In this document: in pieces, positions 37,283 to 45,775 of the stretch
Layout of the letters: each line of letters begins with the position of its first letter
How positions within the stretch are numbered: the stretch's first letter is position 1
Assembly (NCBI GenBank): GCA_016716635.1
Contig: JADJVZ010000011.1
Span: 992,001 to 1,056,000 of the forward strand
Length of the DNA: 64,000 nt
Direction: 5' to 3'
Source of the DNA: Micropruina sp.
Lineage (GTDB): Bacteria > Actinomycetota > Actinomycetes > Propionibacteriales > Propionibacteriaceae
Made by a program: the position numbers and the translations under genes
The notes under the pieces: model-generated
What the model was told of the DNA's origin: nothing
The model's input: only the letters and a program-made list of their open reading frames with translations
Database searches by the model: none

Positions 37283-39959
37283 GCGCCGCCAATGCGTCGC
37301 GGACGGCGTCGAGGGCCGCGCGCGCGCCAGCCCCGTCGGTGCCGCCACCCTGGGCGAAGTCGTCCTTGCCGCCGCCGCGTCCGCCAAGCTTCGCCGCGGC
37401 CGCACCCACCAGCGTCCCGGCCTTGACGCCCGCCGCGCGGGCGGCGTCGTTGACGGCCACGAGGACCACCGGCTTGGCCTGCTCGCCGCCGACGAGTGCC
37501 ACGACGCCCGGCTCCGAACCGAGACGGGTGCGAGCCTGCAACGCGAGCTCACGCAGCGAGGCGGCGTCCGTGCCCAGCGTTTCGGCACTGACCAACGCGA
37601 CACCACCCACGGTGGTGCGGGCATCGATGAGGGCCCCCAGACCAGCCAGGAGTTGCTTGGCCTTCAGCTCGGCAATCTCCTTTTCGGCGGCCTTGAGCTG
37701 CGCGATCATCTTTTCGACGCGGTCGGTCACCTGATCGGGCTGCACTTTGAGGACGTCCACGAGGTTCGCCACGAGGGCGCGCTCCCGGGCGAGGTGCTCG
37801 AAGGCGTTCGTAGAGACAAGGGCCTCAACCCGTCGGACGCCCGAGCCCACGCTCGATTCACCCAGCAGATTCAGCAAGCCGATCTCGCTCGTGCTGTCGA
37901 CGTGGGTGCCCCCGCACAACTCGCGGGACCAGGGACCCGCCAGTTCAACCATGCGGACCACGTCGCCGTATTTCTCGCCGAACATGGCCTGCGCGCCGAG
38001 TGCCTTCGCGTCCGCCAGGGGCATCTCGCGAGCCGTGACAGCCCAGTCCGCGGTAATCGCCTCGTTGGACAGGCCCTCCAATTCTTCTAGCATGCCGCTC
38101 GACAGCGCGACGGCGGAGGTGAAGTCGAAGCGCAGGTAGCCGGGCTTGTTGTAGGAGCCCGCCTGAGCAGCAGTGGGGCCGAGGATCTGCCGCAGCGCCG
38201 CGTTCACCACGTGGGTGGCCGTGTGGGCGCGCGAGGCGGCCTTGCGGGCGGCCGGATCAACGTTGGCGTGGACCAGCAGCCCGGACGCCAGTTCACCGTC
38301 CTCGACCCGCACCTTGTGGACCACCAAGCCCGGAACGGGACGTTGGACGTCGAGCACATCGAGACGGATGCCATCGCCCAGGATCAAGCCCGTGTCAGCG
38401 TCCTGGCCACCGGCCTCGGCATAGAACGGGGTGCGGTCGAGCACGACCTCGACGATGTCGCCCGGTTGCGCGCTGGTGACCACGCGGCCGTCCAACACGA
38501 TGCCGCGAACCCTCGCGTCTGCCGACAACTCGGTGTAGCCCAAGAACGGAACTTCGCCGTCGGCACGCAACATCGAGTACACCTCGGTGCTGACCCCGCC
38601 GCTCTTCTTGGCACGCGCATCAGCCTTGGCGCGGTCCTTCTGCTGCTGCATCAGCGTCGTGAAGCCAGCGCGATCCACCTCAAGGCCCGCCTCGGCAGCC
38701 ATTTCGAGGGTCAGATCGATCGGGAACCCGAAGGTGTCGTGCAACTCGAAAGCGCGCTCGCCCGACAGCACCGTCTCGTGCGCGGCCTGCGCCTCGGTGA
38801 CGGCCCCGTCAAAGATCTTGGTGCCCGCCACCAGGGTGCGGCGGAATGCGTCCTCCTCGCCGTAGGCGACCTGCGAAACACGACCCCACTGGGTGTCGAT
38901 CTCCGGGTAGGACGCACGCATCAAGTCGCGCGACACCGGCAGGAGTTCGGGCAGCACCCGCGTCTCGACGCCCAGGAGGCGCATCGAACGGATCGAGCGG
39001 CGGATCAGGCGCCGCAGCACATAGCCGCGCGCTTCGTTGCCCGGAGTCACGCCGTCGGTCATCAGCATGAGGGCGCTTCGGACGTGGTCGCCGACGATCC
39101 GCATCCGGATGTCATCGTCGGGGTTTGCGCCGTAGCGCTTGCCCGCCAGCTCGGCGGCCTTCTCGATCACCGGGAAGATCTCGTCGATCTCGTACATGTT
39201 GGGCTTGTCCTGCAGCAGGAACGCAATGCGCTCCAGGCCGGCGCCCGTGTCGATGTTCTGGCTGGGAAGCGGGCCACGGATGACGAAATCGTCCTTGGCG
39301 CGTACTTCGGAGAGGTCCTCGGTCTGGAACACGAGATTCCAGATCTCCAGGTAGCGGTCCTCGTCCACTTCCGGGCCGCCTTCGAGCCCGAACGCCGGAC
39401 CGCGGTCGACGTAGATCTCTGAGCAGGGACCACCCGGGCCGGGCACGCCCATGTTCCAGTAGTTGTCCTTGAGGCCGCGGGGCTGGATGCGCTCTGCGGG
39501 GATGCCCTGCGCCTTCCAGAGCTCGATCGCCTCGATGTCACCGTCGGGGTAATCAACGTGGTGGCCCGGACCGAGGACGGTCACCCAGATCTGCTCGGGG
39601 CGAAAGCCAAGACCGCCGTCCGCCTGGCTGCCGGTGACGAGGTCCCAGGCGAACTTGATGGCCCCGGCCTTGAAGTAGTCACCGAACGCGAAGTTGCCCA
39701 GCATCTGGAAGAACGTGCCGTGGCGGGTGGTCTTGCCGACATCGTCGATGTCGAGCGTCCGCACGCACTTTTGGACGCTGACCGCACGCTTGAACGGCAC
39801 CGGCTCTGCACCAGTGAAGAACGGCTTGAACGGGACCATCCCGGCGTTGACGAACAGCAATGTGGGGTCGTTGTAAACCAGCGACGCCGAAGGCACCACG
39901 GTGTGCCCATTGCGCTCGAAGAAGTCAATGAAGCGCTGCCTGATGTCGGCGGTTTTCAT
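37275..39959 (-). CDS. alaS: Alanyl-tRNA synthetase
   Basis: A full-length 894-residue class II synthetase. Motif 1 and the aminoacylation core are visible (VNAGMVPFKPFFTG, TRHGTFFQMLGNFAFGDYFK, GGPCSEIYVDRG). The editing domain carries zinc-binding HTATHVVNAAL and ELCGGTHVDSTSEIG. The C-terminal region contains the oligomerisation C-Ala domain with GGRGGGKDDFAQGGG. It starts a dense run through ruvX to aroB. No T-box leader fits in the 20-bp gap upstream. Confidence 0.97.
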   Translation of the reverse strand: MKTADIRQRFIDFFERNGHTVVPSASLVYNDPTLLFVNAGMVPFKPFFTGAEPVPFKRAVSVQKCVRTLDIDDVGKTTRHGTFFQMLGNFAFGDYFKAGAIKFAWDLVTGSQADGGLGFRPEQIWVTVLGPGHHVDYPDGDIEAIELWKAQGIPAERIQPRGLKDNYWNMGVPGPGGPCSEIYVDRGPAFGLEGGPEVDEDRYLEIWNLVFQTEDLSEVRAKDDFVIRGPLPSQNIDTGAGLERIAFLLQDKPNMYEIDEIFPVIEKAAELAGKRYGANPDDDIRMRIVGDHVRSALMLMTDGVTPGNEARGYVLRRLIRRSIRSMRLLGVETRVLPELLPVSRDLMRASYPEIDTQWGRVSQVAYGEEDAFRRTLVAGTKIFDGAVTEAQAAHETVLSGERAFELHDTFGFPIDLTLEMAAEAGLEVDRAGFTTLMQQQKDRAKADARAKKSGGVSTEVYSMLRADGEVPFLGYTELSADARVRGIVLDGRVVTSAQPGDIVEVVLDRTPFYAEAGGQDADTGLILGDGIRLDVLDVQRPVPGLVVHKVRVEDGELASGLLVHANVDPAARKAASRAHTATHVVNAALRQILGPTAAQAGSYNKPGYLRFDFTSAVALSSGMLEELEGLSNEAITADWAVTAREMPLADAKALGAQAMFGEKYGDVVRMVELAGPWSRELCGGTHVDSTSEIGLLNLLGESSVGSGVRRVEALVSTNAFEHLARERALVANLVDVLKVQPDQVTDRVEKMIAQLKAAEKEIAELKAKQLLAGLGALIDARTTVGGVALVSAETLGTDAASLRELALQARTRLGSEPGVVALVGGEQAKPVVLVAVNDAARAAGVKAGTLVGAAAAKLGGRGGGKDDFAQGGGTDGAGARAALDAVRDALAARG

Positions 39960-39979
39960 GTGTGTAGTCCCTATCCGGG

Positions 39980-40231
39980 TTAGAGCGCCGCGTGGCCGTC
40001 CCGCAGTTGTCCCTCATCGAGGGCCTCTAACAGTTCGGCCTCACGCTCGGCCGCGGCCGATTGCACGGTGTCAACGAAATCCTTCACCCAGTTCACTGCC
40101 CGCACACCGGTTTCTTCCACCGTGTTGCGGACCCCCTCCGGGGTGAGCTTTTGATAATACTCGCGGCCCTTGACGACCACGAAGACGGCGAGGCCCGCGC
40201 CCAGCGCCAACCAGAACAAACGCTTGCCCAC
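39980..40231 (-). CDS. Small membrane protein of the alaS cluster
   Basis: An 83-residue protein with one N-terminal transmembrane helix (LFWLALGAGLAVFVVVKG, about 4-22) and a charged helical cytosolic part (RNTVEETGVRAVNWVKDFVDTVQSAAAEREAELLEAL). I know no defined function; similar small proteins sit between DUF948 genes and alaS in actinobacteria. It follows the DUF948 gene by two bases, so the two may act together. Confidence 0.75.
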   Translation of the reverse strand: MGKRLFWLALGAGLAVFVVVKGREYYQKLTPEGVRNTVEETGVRAVNWVKDFVDTVQSAAAEREAELLEALDEGQLRDGHAAL

Positions 40232-40233
40232 GA

Positions 40234-40629
40234 CTACTTGCCCTTCCGCTTCGGGGCGGGCGTCCGCTTGGACGCCACGGCCTGCCGAACCCCGTAGGTC
40301 AGGGAGGCCACCTTCACCATCGGCCCCCCAAGGGTCGCGGCGAAAAGGGTGGAGAGCTGGGCGGCGTTCGTGGAAACGGTCGTGGCGTGAGCCGTCACCC
40401 GCGACAGGTCCTCGGTCACCAGGCTGAGCTTGGCGATCTCGTCGTTGGTCGCCGTCACCGTGCCCTTGAGCTCCTGCAGGATGGGCACCGAGTTGTGTCC
40501 GACGTCGCGGACGGCAAGGCGCATCTCCTCGAGCACGCGTCCCAATTTCAGCAAGGGCACCGCGCTGAAGCCCACAAAGGCCACGAACGCGATCGCTGCA
40601 ATGAGACCGGCGACATCACCAAGTGTCAT
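40234..40629 (-). CDS. DUF948 membrane protein
   Basis: A 131-residue protein with an N-terminal transmembrane helix (VAGLIAAIAFVAFVGFSAVPLLKL) and a long amphipathic helix resembling a methyl-accepting or apolipoprotein-like coil (LREMRLAVRDVG... TNDEIAKLSLVTEDLSRVTAH). It ends with a Lys/Arg-rich tail (SKRTPAPKRKGK). This matches the DUF948 family, of unknown function. It lies two bases before the small membrane protein gene. Confidence 0.85.
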   Translation of the reverse strand: MTLGDVAGLIAAIAFVAFVGFSAVPLLKLGRVLEEMRLAVRDVGHNSVPILQELKGTVTATNDEIAKLSLVTEDLSRVTAHATTVSTNAAQLSTLFAATLGGPMVKVASLTYGVRQAVASKRTPAPKRKGK

Positions 40630-40695
40630 GGATCCTCCTCGGGTTGGGTTGACGCTCCCAGCAGCCTAGTGCAGCGCTGCGAGCCGCTGAACGAG

Positions 40696-42090
40696 CTACG
40701 AATGGGGGTGTTCCCGACCGAGCAACTCGTCCAGCAGGTCGAGCCGCTCGCCCAGGCCAGCTTCGGCGCCGTGATTGGTCGGACGGTAGTACACCGCGTC
40801 CCGAAGTTCTGTCGGCAGGTAGGACTGTCGGGCAACGCCGTGCTCGAAGTCGTGGGCGTAGGCGTACGACGTGCCGTGCCCCAACGCCTTGGCCCCGGGA
40901 TAGTGCGCGTCGCGCAAATGGGAGGGCACCTCACCTACCCGGCCCGCCCGAACGTCAGCGAGCGCGGCGTCGATCGCCACGATCACGGCGTTGGACTTGG
41001 GGGCCGTCGCGGCGGCGATGACGGCCTGCGCCAGGTTCAGCCGGGCCTCCGGCATGCCGATCAGCCCGACGGCTGTCGCCGCAGCCACGGCGGTTTGGAG
41101 CACGGACGGAGCCGCCATCCCGATGTCTTCGCTGGCCAAAATGATCAGGCGCCGGGCGATGAAGCGAGGATCTTCGCCGGCCTCGATCATCCGGGCAAGG
41201 TAGTGCAAGGAGGCCTGGACGTCGGAGCCGCGGATCGACTTGATGAAGGCGCTGATCACGTCGTAGTGCATGTCACCGGCACGGTCGTAGCGCCCGGCCG
41301 CGCGGTCGACAGCCTGCTCGAGGACGGTCACGTCGATGGTCGTCTCGTCGATCGCAGCCGCGCCCGCCGCCGCCTCTTCGAGGTAAGTGAGCACCCGGCG
41401 CGCGTCGCCGGCGGCCAGGCGCAGCAGCGCCGCGCGGGCCTCGTCGGTGAGGGTGAATAGCCCTTCTGCCGGCGTACGAAGCCCGCGATCGTCGGTGAGC
41501 GCCCGGTCGATGAGGGTTTCGAGGTTGGCGTCCGTGAGAGGCCTGAGGGTCAGCAGCAGGCTGCGCGACAGCAACGGCGAGATCACCGAGAACGAGGGGT
41601 TCTCGGTGGTGGCGGCGATGAGCGTGATGAGCCGGTTTTCGACGGCGGGCAGCAGCACGTCTTGTTGGGTCTTGCTAAACCGGTGCACCTCGTCGACGAA
41701 GAGCACAGTTTGGACACCTCGATTGAGCTCGGCTCGGGCCTTGTCGAGTTCGGCGCGCACCTCGCGCACTCCGGCGGTCACGGCGGACAGTTCGACGAAT
41801 CGTCGGTGGCCGCCCCCTGCCACCACGGCCGCCAGAGTGGTCTTACCGACGCCCGGCGGGCCCCAGAGGAACACCGACATCGTGGCATCGCCCTCGGCCA
41901 GGCGCCGCAGGGGTGACCCCGGCTTGAGGAGGTGCTCTTGGCCGACGATCTCGTCGAGTGTCCGCGGACGGAGGCGGACGGCCAGCGGGACGTGGGCGTG
42001 ATCCGCTCCGCTCAGCGAGCCGCTCGGTCGCGCGGCGGAACTCCCAGGGCGTGCCTCGCCCGTCACGTTGCCGAACAAATCCTCCACCAC
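40696..42090 (-). CDS. rarA: Replication-associated recombination protein RarA/MgsA
   Basis: A 464-residue AAA+ ATPase of the clamp-loader group. It has RPRTLDEIVGQEHLL, Walker A WGPPGVGKTT, Walker B VLFVDEVHRFSK, sensor ATTENPSFSV, and the C-terminal tetramerisation region (DMHYDVISAFIKSIRGSD, then RPTNHGAEA). It acts at stalled replication forks. It starts 111 bp from the divergent PadR gene, so both promoters share that space. Confidence 0.96.
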   Translation of the reverse strand: MVEDLFGNVTGEARPGSSAARPSGSLSGADHAHVPLAVRLRPRTLDEIVGQEHLLKPGSPLRRLAEGDATMSVFLWGPPGVGKTTLAAVVAGGGHRRFVELSAVTAGVREVRAELDKARAELNRGVQTVLFVDEVHRFSKTQQDVLLPAVENRLITLIAATTENPSFSVISPLLSRSLLLTLRPLTDANLETLIDRALTDDRGLRTPAEGLFTLTDEARAALLRLAAGDARRVLTYLEEAAAGAAAIDETTIDVTVLEQAVDRAAGRYDRAGDMHYDVISAFIKSIRGSDVQASLHYLARMIEAGEDPRFIARRLIILASEDIGMAAPSVLQTAVAAATAVGLIGMPEARLNLAQAVIAAATAPKSNAVIVAIDAALADVRAGRVGEVPSHLRDAHYPGAKALGHGTSYAYAHDFEHGVARQSYLPTELRDAVYYRPTNHGAEAGLGERLDLLDELLGREHPHS

Positions 42091-42134
42091 TTCACGCTAC
42101 ACGCAGACCCCGACACTTGATCTAGATACGTTTC

Positions 42135-42144
42135 CGATATATCG
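42135..42144. promoter_or_regulatory. Palindrome CGATATATCG, likely PadR operator
   Basis: An AT-rich perfect palindrome (CGATATATCG, with one extra flanking C and T) in otherwise GC-rich DNA, 58 bp before the padR start and between two TACGT-like words (ATACGTTT, AATACGTC). Palindromes of this ATAT type are known targets of PadR regulators in actinobacteria. Autorepression is the simplest reading, and rarA could be affected too. Confidence 0.55.
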
Positions 42145-42161
42145 TCAATACGTCAACAGCT

Positions 42162-42180
42162 TGATCCTGCCTCAGGATCA
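42162..42180 (+). promoter_or_regulatory. Hairpin in the padR leader
   Basis: TGATCCTG and CAGGATCA form perfect 8-bp arms around CCT. It lies between the putative operator and the AAGGA ribosome-binding site at about 42189. It could shape the 5' leader, or be a second operator. Confidence 0.4.
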
Positions 42181-42201
42181 CCCCTTCTAAGGAACACAGA
42201 C

Positions 42202-42975
42202 ATGACATTCGAGAACACAGCACCTGGACCCTGGGGGTTCATGGGACACGGCGGCCCGCGGGCACGCCACTACCGCGCCTGGATGGAAGCCCAGAGCACC
42301 GAACAAGGCGACGAGGGCGGCCGTCGCGGCCCCCGTGGGCCCAGAGGCGGCCCCCGCGGCCGCGGCTTCATGGGCCCCGAGGGACCCTTCACGCCCGGTG
42401 GCCCGTTCGGACCGGAGGGAGCCTTCGGGCCAGGCGGACCGTTCGGCCCCCGTGGCCCCTTCGGCCAGCACGGGCCCTTCGGCGGGCCCGGACGTGGCGG
42501 GGGTCGCCGTCGCGGCGATGTCCGTGACGCCATCTTGGCCCTGCTGGCGGAGAGCCCGCTGAACGGCTACCAGATCATCCAGACGCTCTCTGAGCGCACC
42601 GGCGGCCTCTGGAAGCCCTCCCCTGGCGCCGTTTACCCGGCCCTGAACCAGCTCGAGGACGAGCGCCTCATTGAGGCTTTCGACAACGAAGGCCAGCGCG
42701 CCTTCCGGCTCACTGAGGCCGGCCGGGCCGCGGCGAACAAGCTGGATGAAAAGCCCTGGGAGACGATCCTGGCGGCCAACGTCCCGAACAACTTCGAGGA
42801 CGCCGCCAGCATGTGGAAAGAGCTCGGGGGCCTCGCGGCCGCCACGAAGGCCGTCATGGCCAACGGCAGCCCGGCTCAGATCGCGAAGGCGACCGAAGCT
42901 CTGGCGGCCGCCCGTCGCGCGGTTTACGGCGTCCTTGCCTCCGAGGACGTCGAGAACGGCGACGATCTTCGCTGA
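42202..42975 (+). CDS. PadR-family regulator with collagen-like N-terminus
   Basis: A 257-residue protein in two parts. Residues about 1-107 are extremely rich in Gly, Pro, Arg and Phe, with many GPxG/GGPFGP repeats (for example GGPFGPEGAFGPGGPFGP). Residues about 108-190 form a PadR winged helix: RDAILALLAESPLNGYQIIQTL, then GLWKPSPGAVYPALNQLEDERLI and RAFRLTEAGRAA. A helical C-terminus follows for dimerisation. PadR proteins repress efflux or stress genes in response to small molecules. The start ATG 42202 has AAGGA upstream. The aldo/keto reductase lies 446 bp downstream in the same direction, a possible target. Confidence 0.9.
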   Translation: MTFENTAPGPWGFMGHGGPRARHYRAWMEAQSTEQGDEGGRRGPRGPRGGPRGRGFMGPEGPFTPGGPFGPEGAFGPGGPFGPRGPFGQHGPFGGPGRGGGRRRGDVRDAILALLAESPLNGYQIIQTLSERTGGLWKPSPGAVYPALNQLEDERLIEAFDNEGQRAFRLTEAGRAAANKLDEKPWETILAANVPNNFEDAASMWKELGGLAAATKAVMANGSPAQIAKATEALAAARRAVYGVLASEDVENGDDLR

Positions 42976-43010
42976 TCCCCTCTCCGGCAGCGCCCGGCCC
43001 CGCCGGTCTC

Positions 43011-43089
43011 GCAGCTACCCTGCCGCTCAGGCATCTACCCTGCCGCTGCAACGGCAGGGTAGATGTGTTTGCGGCAGGGTAGGCGCGAT
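43011..43089. repeat. 79-bp nested palindrome (family C, copy 2)
   Basis: Four CTACCCTGCCG-type arms: outer pair about 43015-43025 and 43071-43082, inner pair about 43033-43046 and 43050-43065, the inner closing on GCTGCAACGGC. It matches 27847-27925 over its full length. It begins 36 bp after padR and may end its transcript. Confidence 0.82.
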
Positions 43090-43421
43090 TGAGGGGGCGA
43101 AGAATGAGCAACATCCACCCCGAGCACCGAGAGGCGCCCTTCAGGGGCAGGAACAGCCCCAAGCTCAACGGAGCCGCCGAACCAACCCGTCGTCTCTGCC
43201 ACAGGGCAGGGGCTAGTTTGAAGAGCACCAACGGCACCACGCCACAGGACGACGCCCCGCCATCTCGTCGGTCCGGCGCGTCGGAGTCGCGGTCCGCGCG
43301 AAGGCCCCGCAGGAAGCCGGAAGGCTCACCGACGGAGGAGACCGTTCGAATGCGGCCGGCGGGGAGGCGCTGGCCACGAAGTCGTGGCAGGGTGGAGAGG
43401 CACCGACCAAGGAGTTCAACG
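43090..43421. other. Gene-free leader before the aldo/keto reductase
   Basis: About 330 bp with no convincing gene. The reductase frame stays open through it, but the translation is Arg/Pro/Ser-rich and unlike the family. The only structure noted is a GCCACGA/TCGTGGC hairpin at 43373-43388, about 34 bp before the start codon. Confidence 0.6.
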
Positions 43422-44462
43422 ATGCCCATCCTGGATACCTATGCCGCCGCTCCGGCCCGCTATGACGGACGCATGCCCTATCGGCGCGTGGGCCGCAGCG
43501 GACTGGTGTTGCCCGCGATTTCGCTGGGCCTGTGGAACAACTTCGGCGACGACGTGCCGTTCGCCCGGCAGCGCGCGATGTTGCGCCGGGCCTTCGATCT
43601 GGGAGTCACTCACTTCGATCTCGCCAACAACTACGGCCCGCCTTACGGTGCCGCCGAAACCAACTTCGGCCGCCACTTCCGCGAGGACTTCCGTCCGTAC
43701 CGCGACGAACTGGTGTTGAGCACCAAGGCCGGTTGGGACATGTGGCCCGGCCCCTACGGCAACCTCGGGTCGCGCAAGTACCTCATCGGCTCGCTGGACC
43801 AGAGCCTCGCGCGCATGGGCGTTGATTACGTCGACATCTTCTACCACCACCGGTTCGACCCCGACACGCCCCTCGAGGAGACCATGGGGGCACTGGACTA
43901 CGCCGTTCGCTCCGGACGCGCTCGCTACGCCGGCATCTCGTCCTACTCCGGCGAGCGGACGAAGAAGGCCGTCGAGATCCTCAAGGCCCTCGGGACGCCG
44001 CTGCTGATCCATCAGCCGTCGTATTCGCTCCTCAACCGCTGGATCGAAGAGGACCTCCTGGACGTGCTGGGCGAGGCCGGCGTGGGCTGCATCGCCTTCT
44101 CCCCCCTGGCCCAGGGCATGCTCACCGGCCGCTATTTGAACGGCATCCCCGAGGGCTCTCGCGCCTCCCAGGGGAAATCGCTGTCACCGGATTCCCTGAC
44201 GCCGCAGAACCTCACCCACGTGCGGGCCCTCAACGCCATCGCCGAGGGCCGCGGTCAGACCCTCGCCCAAATGGCGATCGCGTGGGTGCTCCGTGATCCA
44301 CGGATGACGTCGGCCCTCATCGGCGCCTCCAGCGCCGCGCAGATCGACGACAGCTTGGGGGCCGTGGCGAATCTGGCGTTCTCCACCGCAGAGTTGGACG
44401 CCATCGACCACCACGCGGTCGAGGGTGGCATCAATCTGTGGCGGGGGCCCAGCACCGCCTAG
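43422..44462 (+). CDS. Aldo/keto reductase, YghZ/MgrA-like
   Basis: A 346-residue NADPH-dependent reductase. It follows E. coli YghZ closely: MPYRRVGRSGLVLPAISLGLWNNFG, FDLANNYGPPYGAAE (with Asp and Tyr of the active site), VLSTKAGWDMWPGPYG, YVDIFYHHRFDPDTPLEETM, LLIHQPSYSLLNRW, CIAFSPLAQGMLTGRYLNGIP and LIGASSAAQIDDSL. YghZ reduces L-glyceraldehyde 3-phosphate and methylglyoxal. The ATG at 43422 follows AAGGAG by 7 bp; the longer open frame is not used. A decayed copy of its last 75 bp lies at about 45.7 kb. Confidence 0.93.
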   Translation: MPILDTYAAAPARYDGRMPYRRVGRSGLVLPAISLGLWNNFGDDVPFARQRAMLRRAFDLGVTHFDLANNYGPPYGAAETNFGRHFREDFRPYRDELVLSTKAGWDMWPGPYGNLGSRKYLIGSLDQSLARMGVDYVDIFYHHRFDPDTPLEETMGALDYAVRSGRARYAGISSYSGERTKKAVEILKALGTPLLIHQPSYSLLNRWIEEDLLDVLGEAGVGCIAFSPLAQGMLTGRYLNGIPEGSRASQGKSLSPDSLTPQNLTHVRALNAIAEGRGQTLAQMAIAWVLRDPRMTSALIGASSAAQIDDSLGAVANLAFSTAELDAIDHHAVEGGINLWRGPSTA

Positions 44463-44469
44463 CGCACGC

Positions 44470-44489
44470 CTGAGCAGGTCCTGGCTCAG
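44470..44489. terminator. Hairpin between convergent genes
   Basis: CTGAGC and GCTCAG pair around an 8-base loop, starting 8 bp after the reductase stop and touching the DoxX stop codon. With no T-run it is at best a weak two-way terminator. Confidence 0.35.
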
Positions 44490-44845
44490 ACGAGGAATCC
44501 AAACAACAGTGCGAGGGCCGCAAGCAGCAACATCCCCAGACAGTTCACCCAGAACTCTTGCTTGAGGAACTGGGCTCTGACGTGCGCGTACGCAGCCGCA
44601 AGGAAGTAGCAGATAACGGCGGCATTCGTGGCGAGCCCGAAGCCCGGAACCCAGATCCCGATGATGAGGCCTGAGGCCGCGGCCAGTTTGATCGCGATGA
44701 GCGACCACCACCAGTCCCGGGGGTAGCCGACGCCGTCGAGGCACTGCTGGATGAACTTCGGGGGGCGGATGGATACCAGCGCGTCCAGGAAGAGCACAGC
44801 TGCGAGGCCTGCGCTGGCCCACCAGGGATCAGGAAGGAGAGTCAT
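44486..44845 (-). CDS. DoxX-like small membrane protein
   Basis: A 119-residue protein with four predicted transmembrane helices (about 8-24, 47-64, 70-90 and 100-118), the DoxX-like layout. It has the conserved PPKFIQQCLDGVGYPRDWWW between helices 1 and 2. DoxX-like proteins are linked to quinone or thiol redox balance; function here is unknown. It starts 3 bp after the TetR gene stop, so it is in an operon with that regulator and is a likely target. Confidence 0.75.
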   Translation of the reverse strand: MTLLPDPWWASAGLAAVLFLDALVSIRPPKFIQQCLDGVGYPRDWWWSLIAIKLAAASGLIIGIWVPGFGLATNAAVICYFLAAAYAHVRAQFLKQEFWVNCLGMLLLAALALLFGFLV

Positions 44846-44848
44846 TGT

Positions 44849-45433
44849 CTACTTTCGGCTTGCAAAGATGTAGTCGAGAATCGACGTAAGGTCGTCCCGC
44901 GGTTCCGTTCCAGTCGTGGCGCCTCGCGCGGCCCAGAAGAACAAAGTTCCGAGATACGCGAAGTACGAGGCCTTGGCCGCAAGATCGATGCTCGCTTCAG
45001 CGACTCCGGCGGCGCGCGCTTCTTGAGCCATTTCGGCCCGGAGTGCTTCGCTGAGTTCGCCGAAGAGAACGGAGCTGTGGCTGCCAGACATCAAGATGGC
45101 CGCGTACTCTCGCGCCAAGTCAACTTTGTCGGCGAAAAGAGTGAGGAAGGGATCGACCAGCTGAACGACGCGGTCAGCACCAGAACCCTCGCTCGACGAC
45201 AACGAGCCCCCCGTCACGCGTTCCTGGTGGATGGCGGCGATGGCTTCATCAAAGACGGAGACGAGCAAGGTGGGTTTGTCGCCCACAGCCATCACGGACC
45301 CAACGCTCACGTCAGCTCGTGCGGCGATGTCGCGGACGGTCGTTTCACGATATCCGCGAGTCGTGAACAGCCCACTGGCGGCTGCCAAGACCTTCTCCCG
45401 TGTGACTTCTTTCGATTCACGGCGTGAGACCAT
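44849..45433 (-). CDS. TetR-family transcriptional regulator
   Basis: A 194-residue regulator. The N-terminal helix-turn-helix reads REKVLAAASGLFTTRGYRETTVRDIAARADVSVGSVMAVGDK (about 12-53); the end of the DNA-binding region has VMAVGDK where many have FYHFGSK. The C-terminal ligand domain is less conserved. It probably represses its own operon with the DoxX-like gene. The sequence here looks slightly less GC-rich than neighbours, consistent with acquisition. Confidence 0.88.
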   Translation of the reverse strand: MVSRRESKEVTREKVLAAASGLFTTRGYRETTVRDIAARADVSVGSVMAVGDKPTLLVSVFDEAIAAIHQERVTGGSLSSSEGSGADRVVQLVDPFLTLFADKVDLAREYAAILMSGSHSSVLFGELSEALRAEMAQEARAAGVAEASIDLAAKASYFAYLGTLFFWAARGATTGTEPRDDLTSILDYIFASRK

Positions 45434-45670
45434 GTCCGCTCCTTTCGAGCTTGCCCTCTGAACACCCCTGTCGGGGTTCGAACGAGGTGTGCCTCTGTTG
45501 ACTCGCTAGAGACCTTGGCCCGGGGGGCCCGAACGACCATGTCAGAATCCACGTTCGACTCGCCCACGACCATGGTCCTTGTCACTTCAATGAACACGTT
45601 CGGTGAACTTGTTCAGTCAATCTCCCATGCGAACCAAAGTCAAGTGGCCAGAGCCGCGGAGGCTGCTCCA

Positions 45671-45747
45671 GCGCTGGACGCCCCCGCCCACGACGCCGCC
45701 TGGAACCGGTATCAATCTGTGGCCAGGGCTCCAACAACCGCCTCAGC
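45671..45747 (+). pseudogene. Decayed duplicate of the aldo/keto reductase 3' end
   Basis: This stretch resembles 44391-44463, the last 24 codons and stop of the intact reductase. Shared words include CTGGACGCC, CCCACGACGC-like spacing and the exact ATCAATCTGTGG, then a GGG-rich tail and CCGCCT. One frame gives LDAPAHDAAWN (intact: LDAIDHHAVEG); a frame change then gives GINLWPGL (intact: GINLWRGP). No further reductase sequence was found upstream, and about 45434-45670 holds nothing I can name. Confidence 0.55.
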
Positions 45748-45775
45748 CACTGCCACAGAGATCCGGGACCACGGG

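Noticed and set aside
37275..39959. T-box or other leader for alaS
   Set aside because: The gap to the upstream small membrane gene is about 20 bp, so no leader can fit.
43089..43421. N-terminal extension of the aldo/keto reductase
   Set aside because: The frame is open but Arg/Pro/Ser-rich and unlike the family, whereas ATG 43422 has AAGGAG and gives the normal length.
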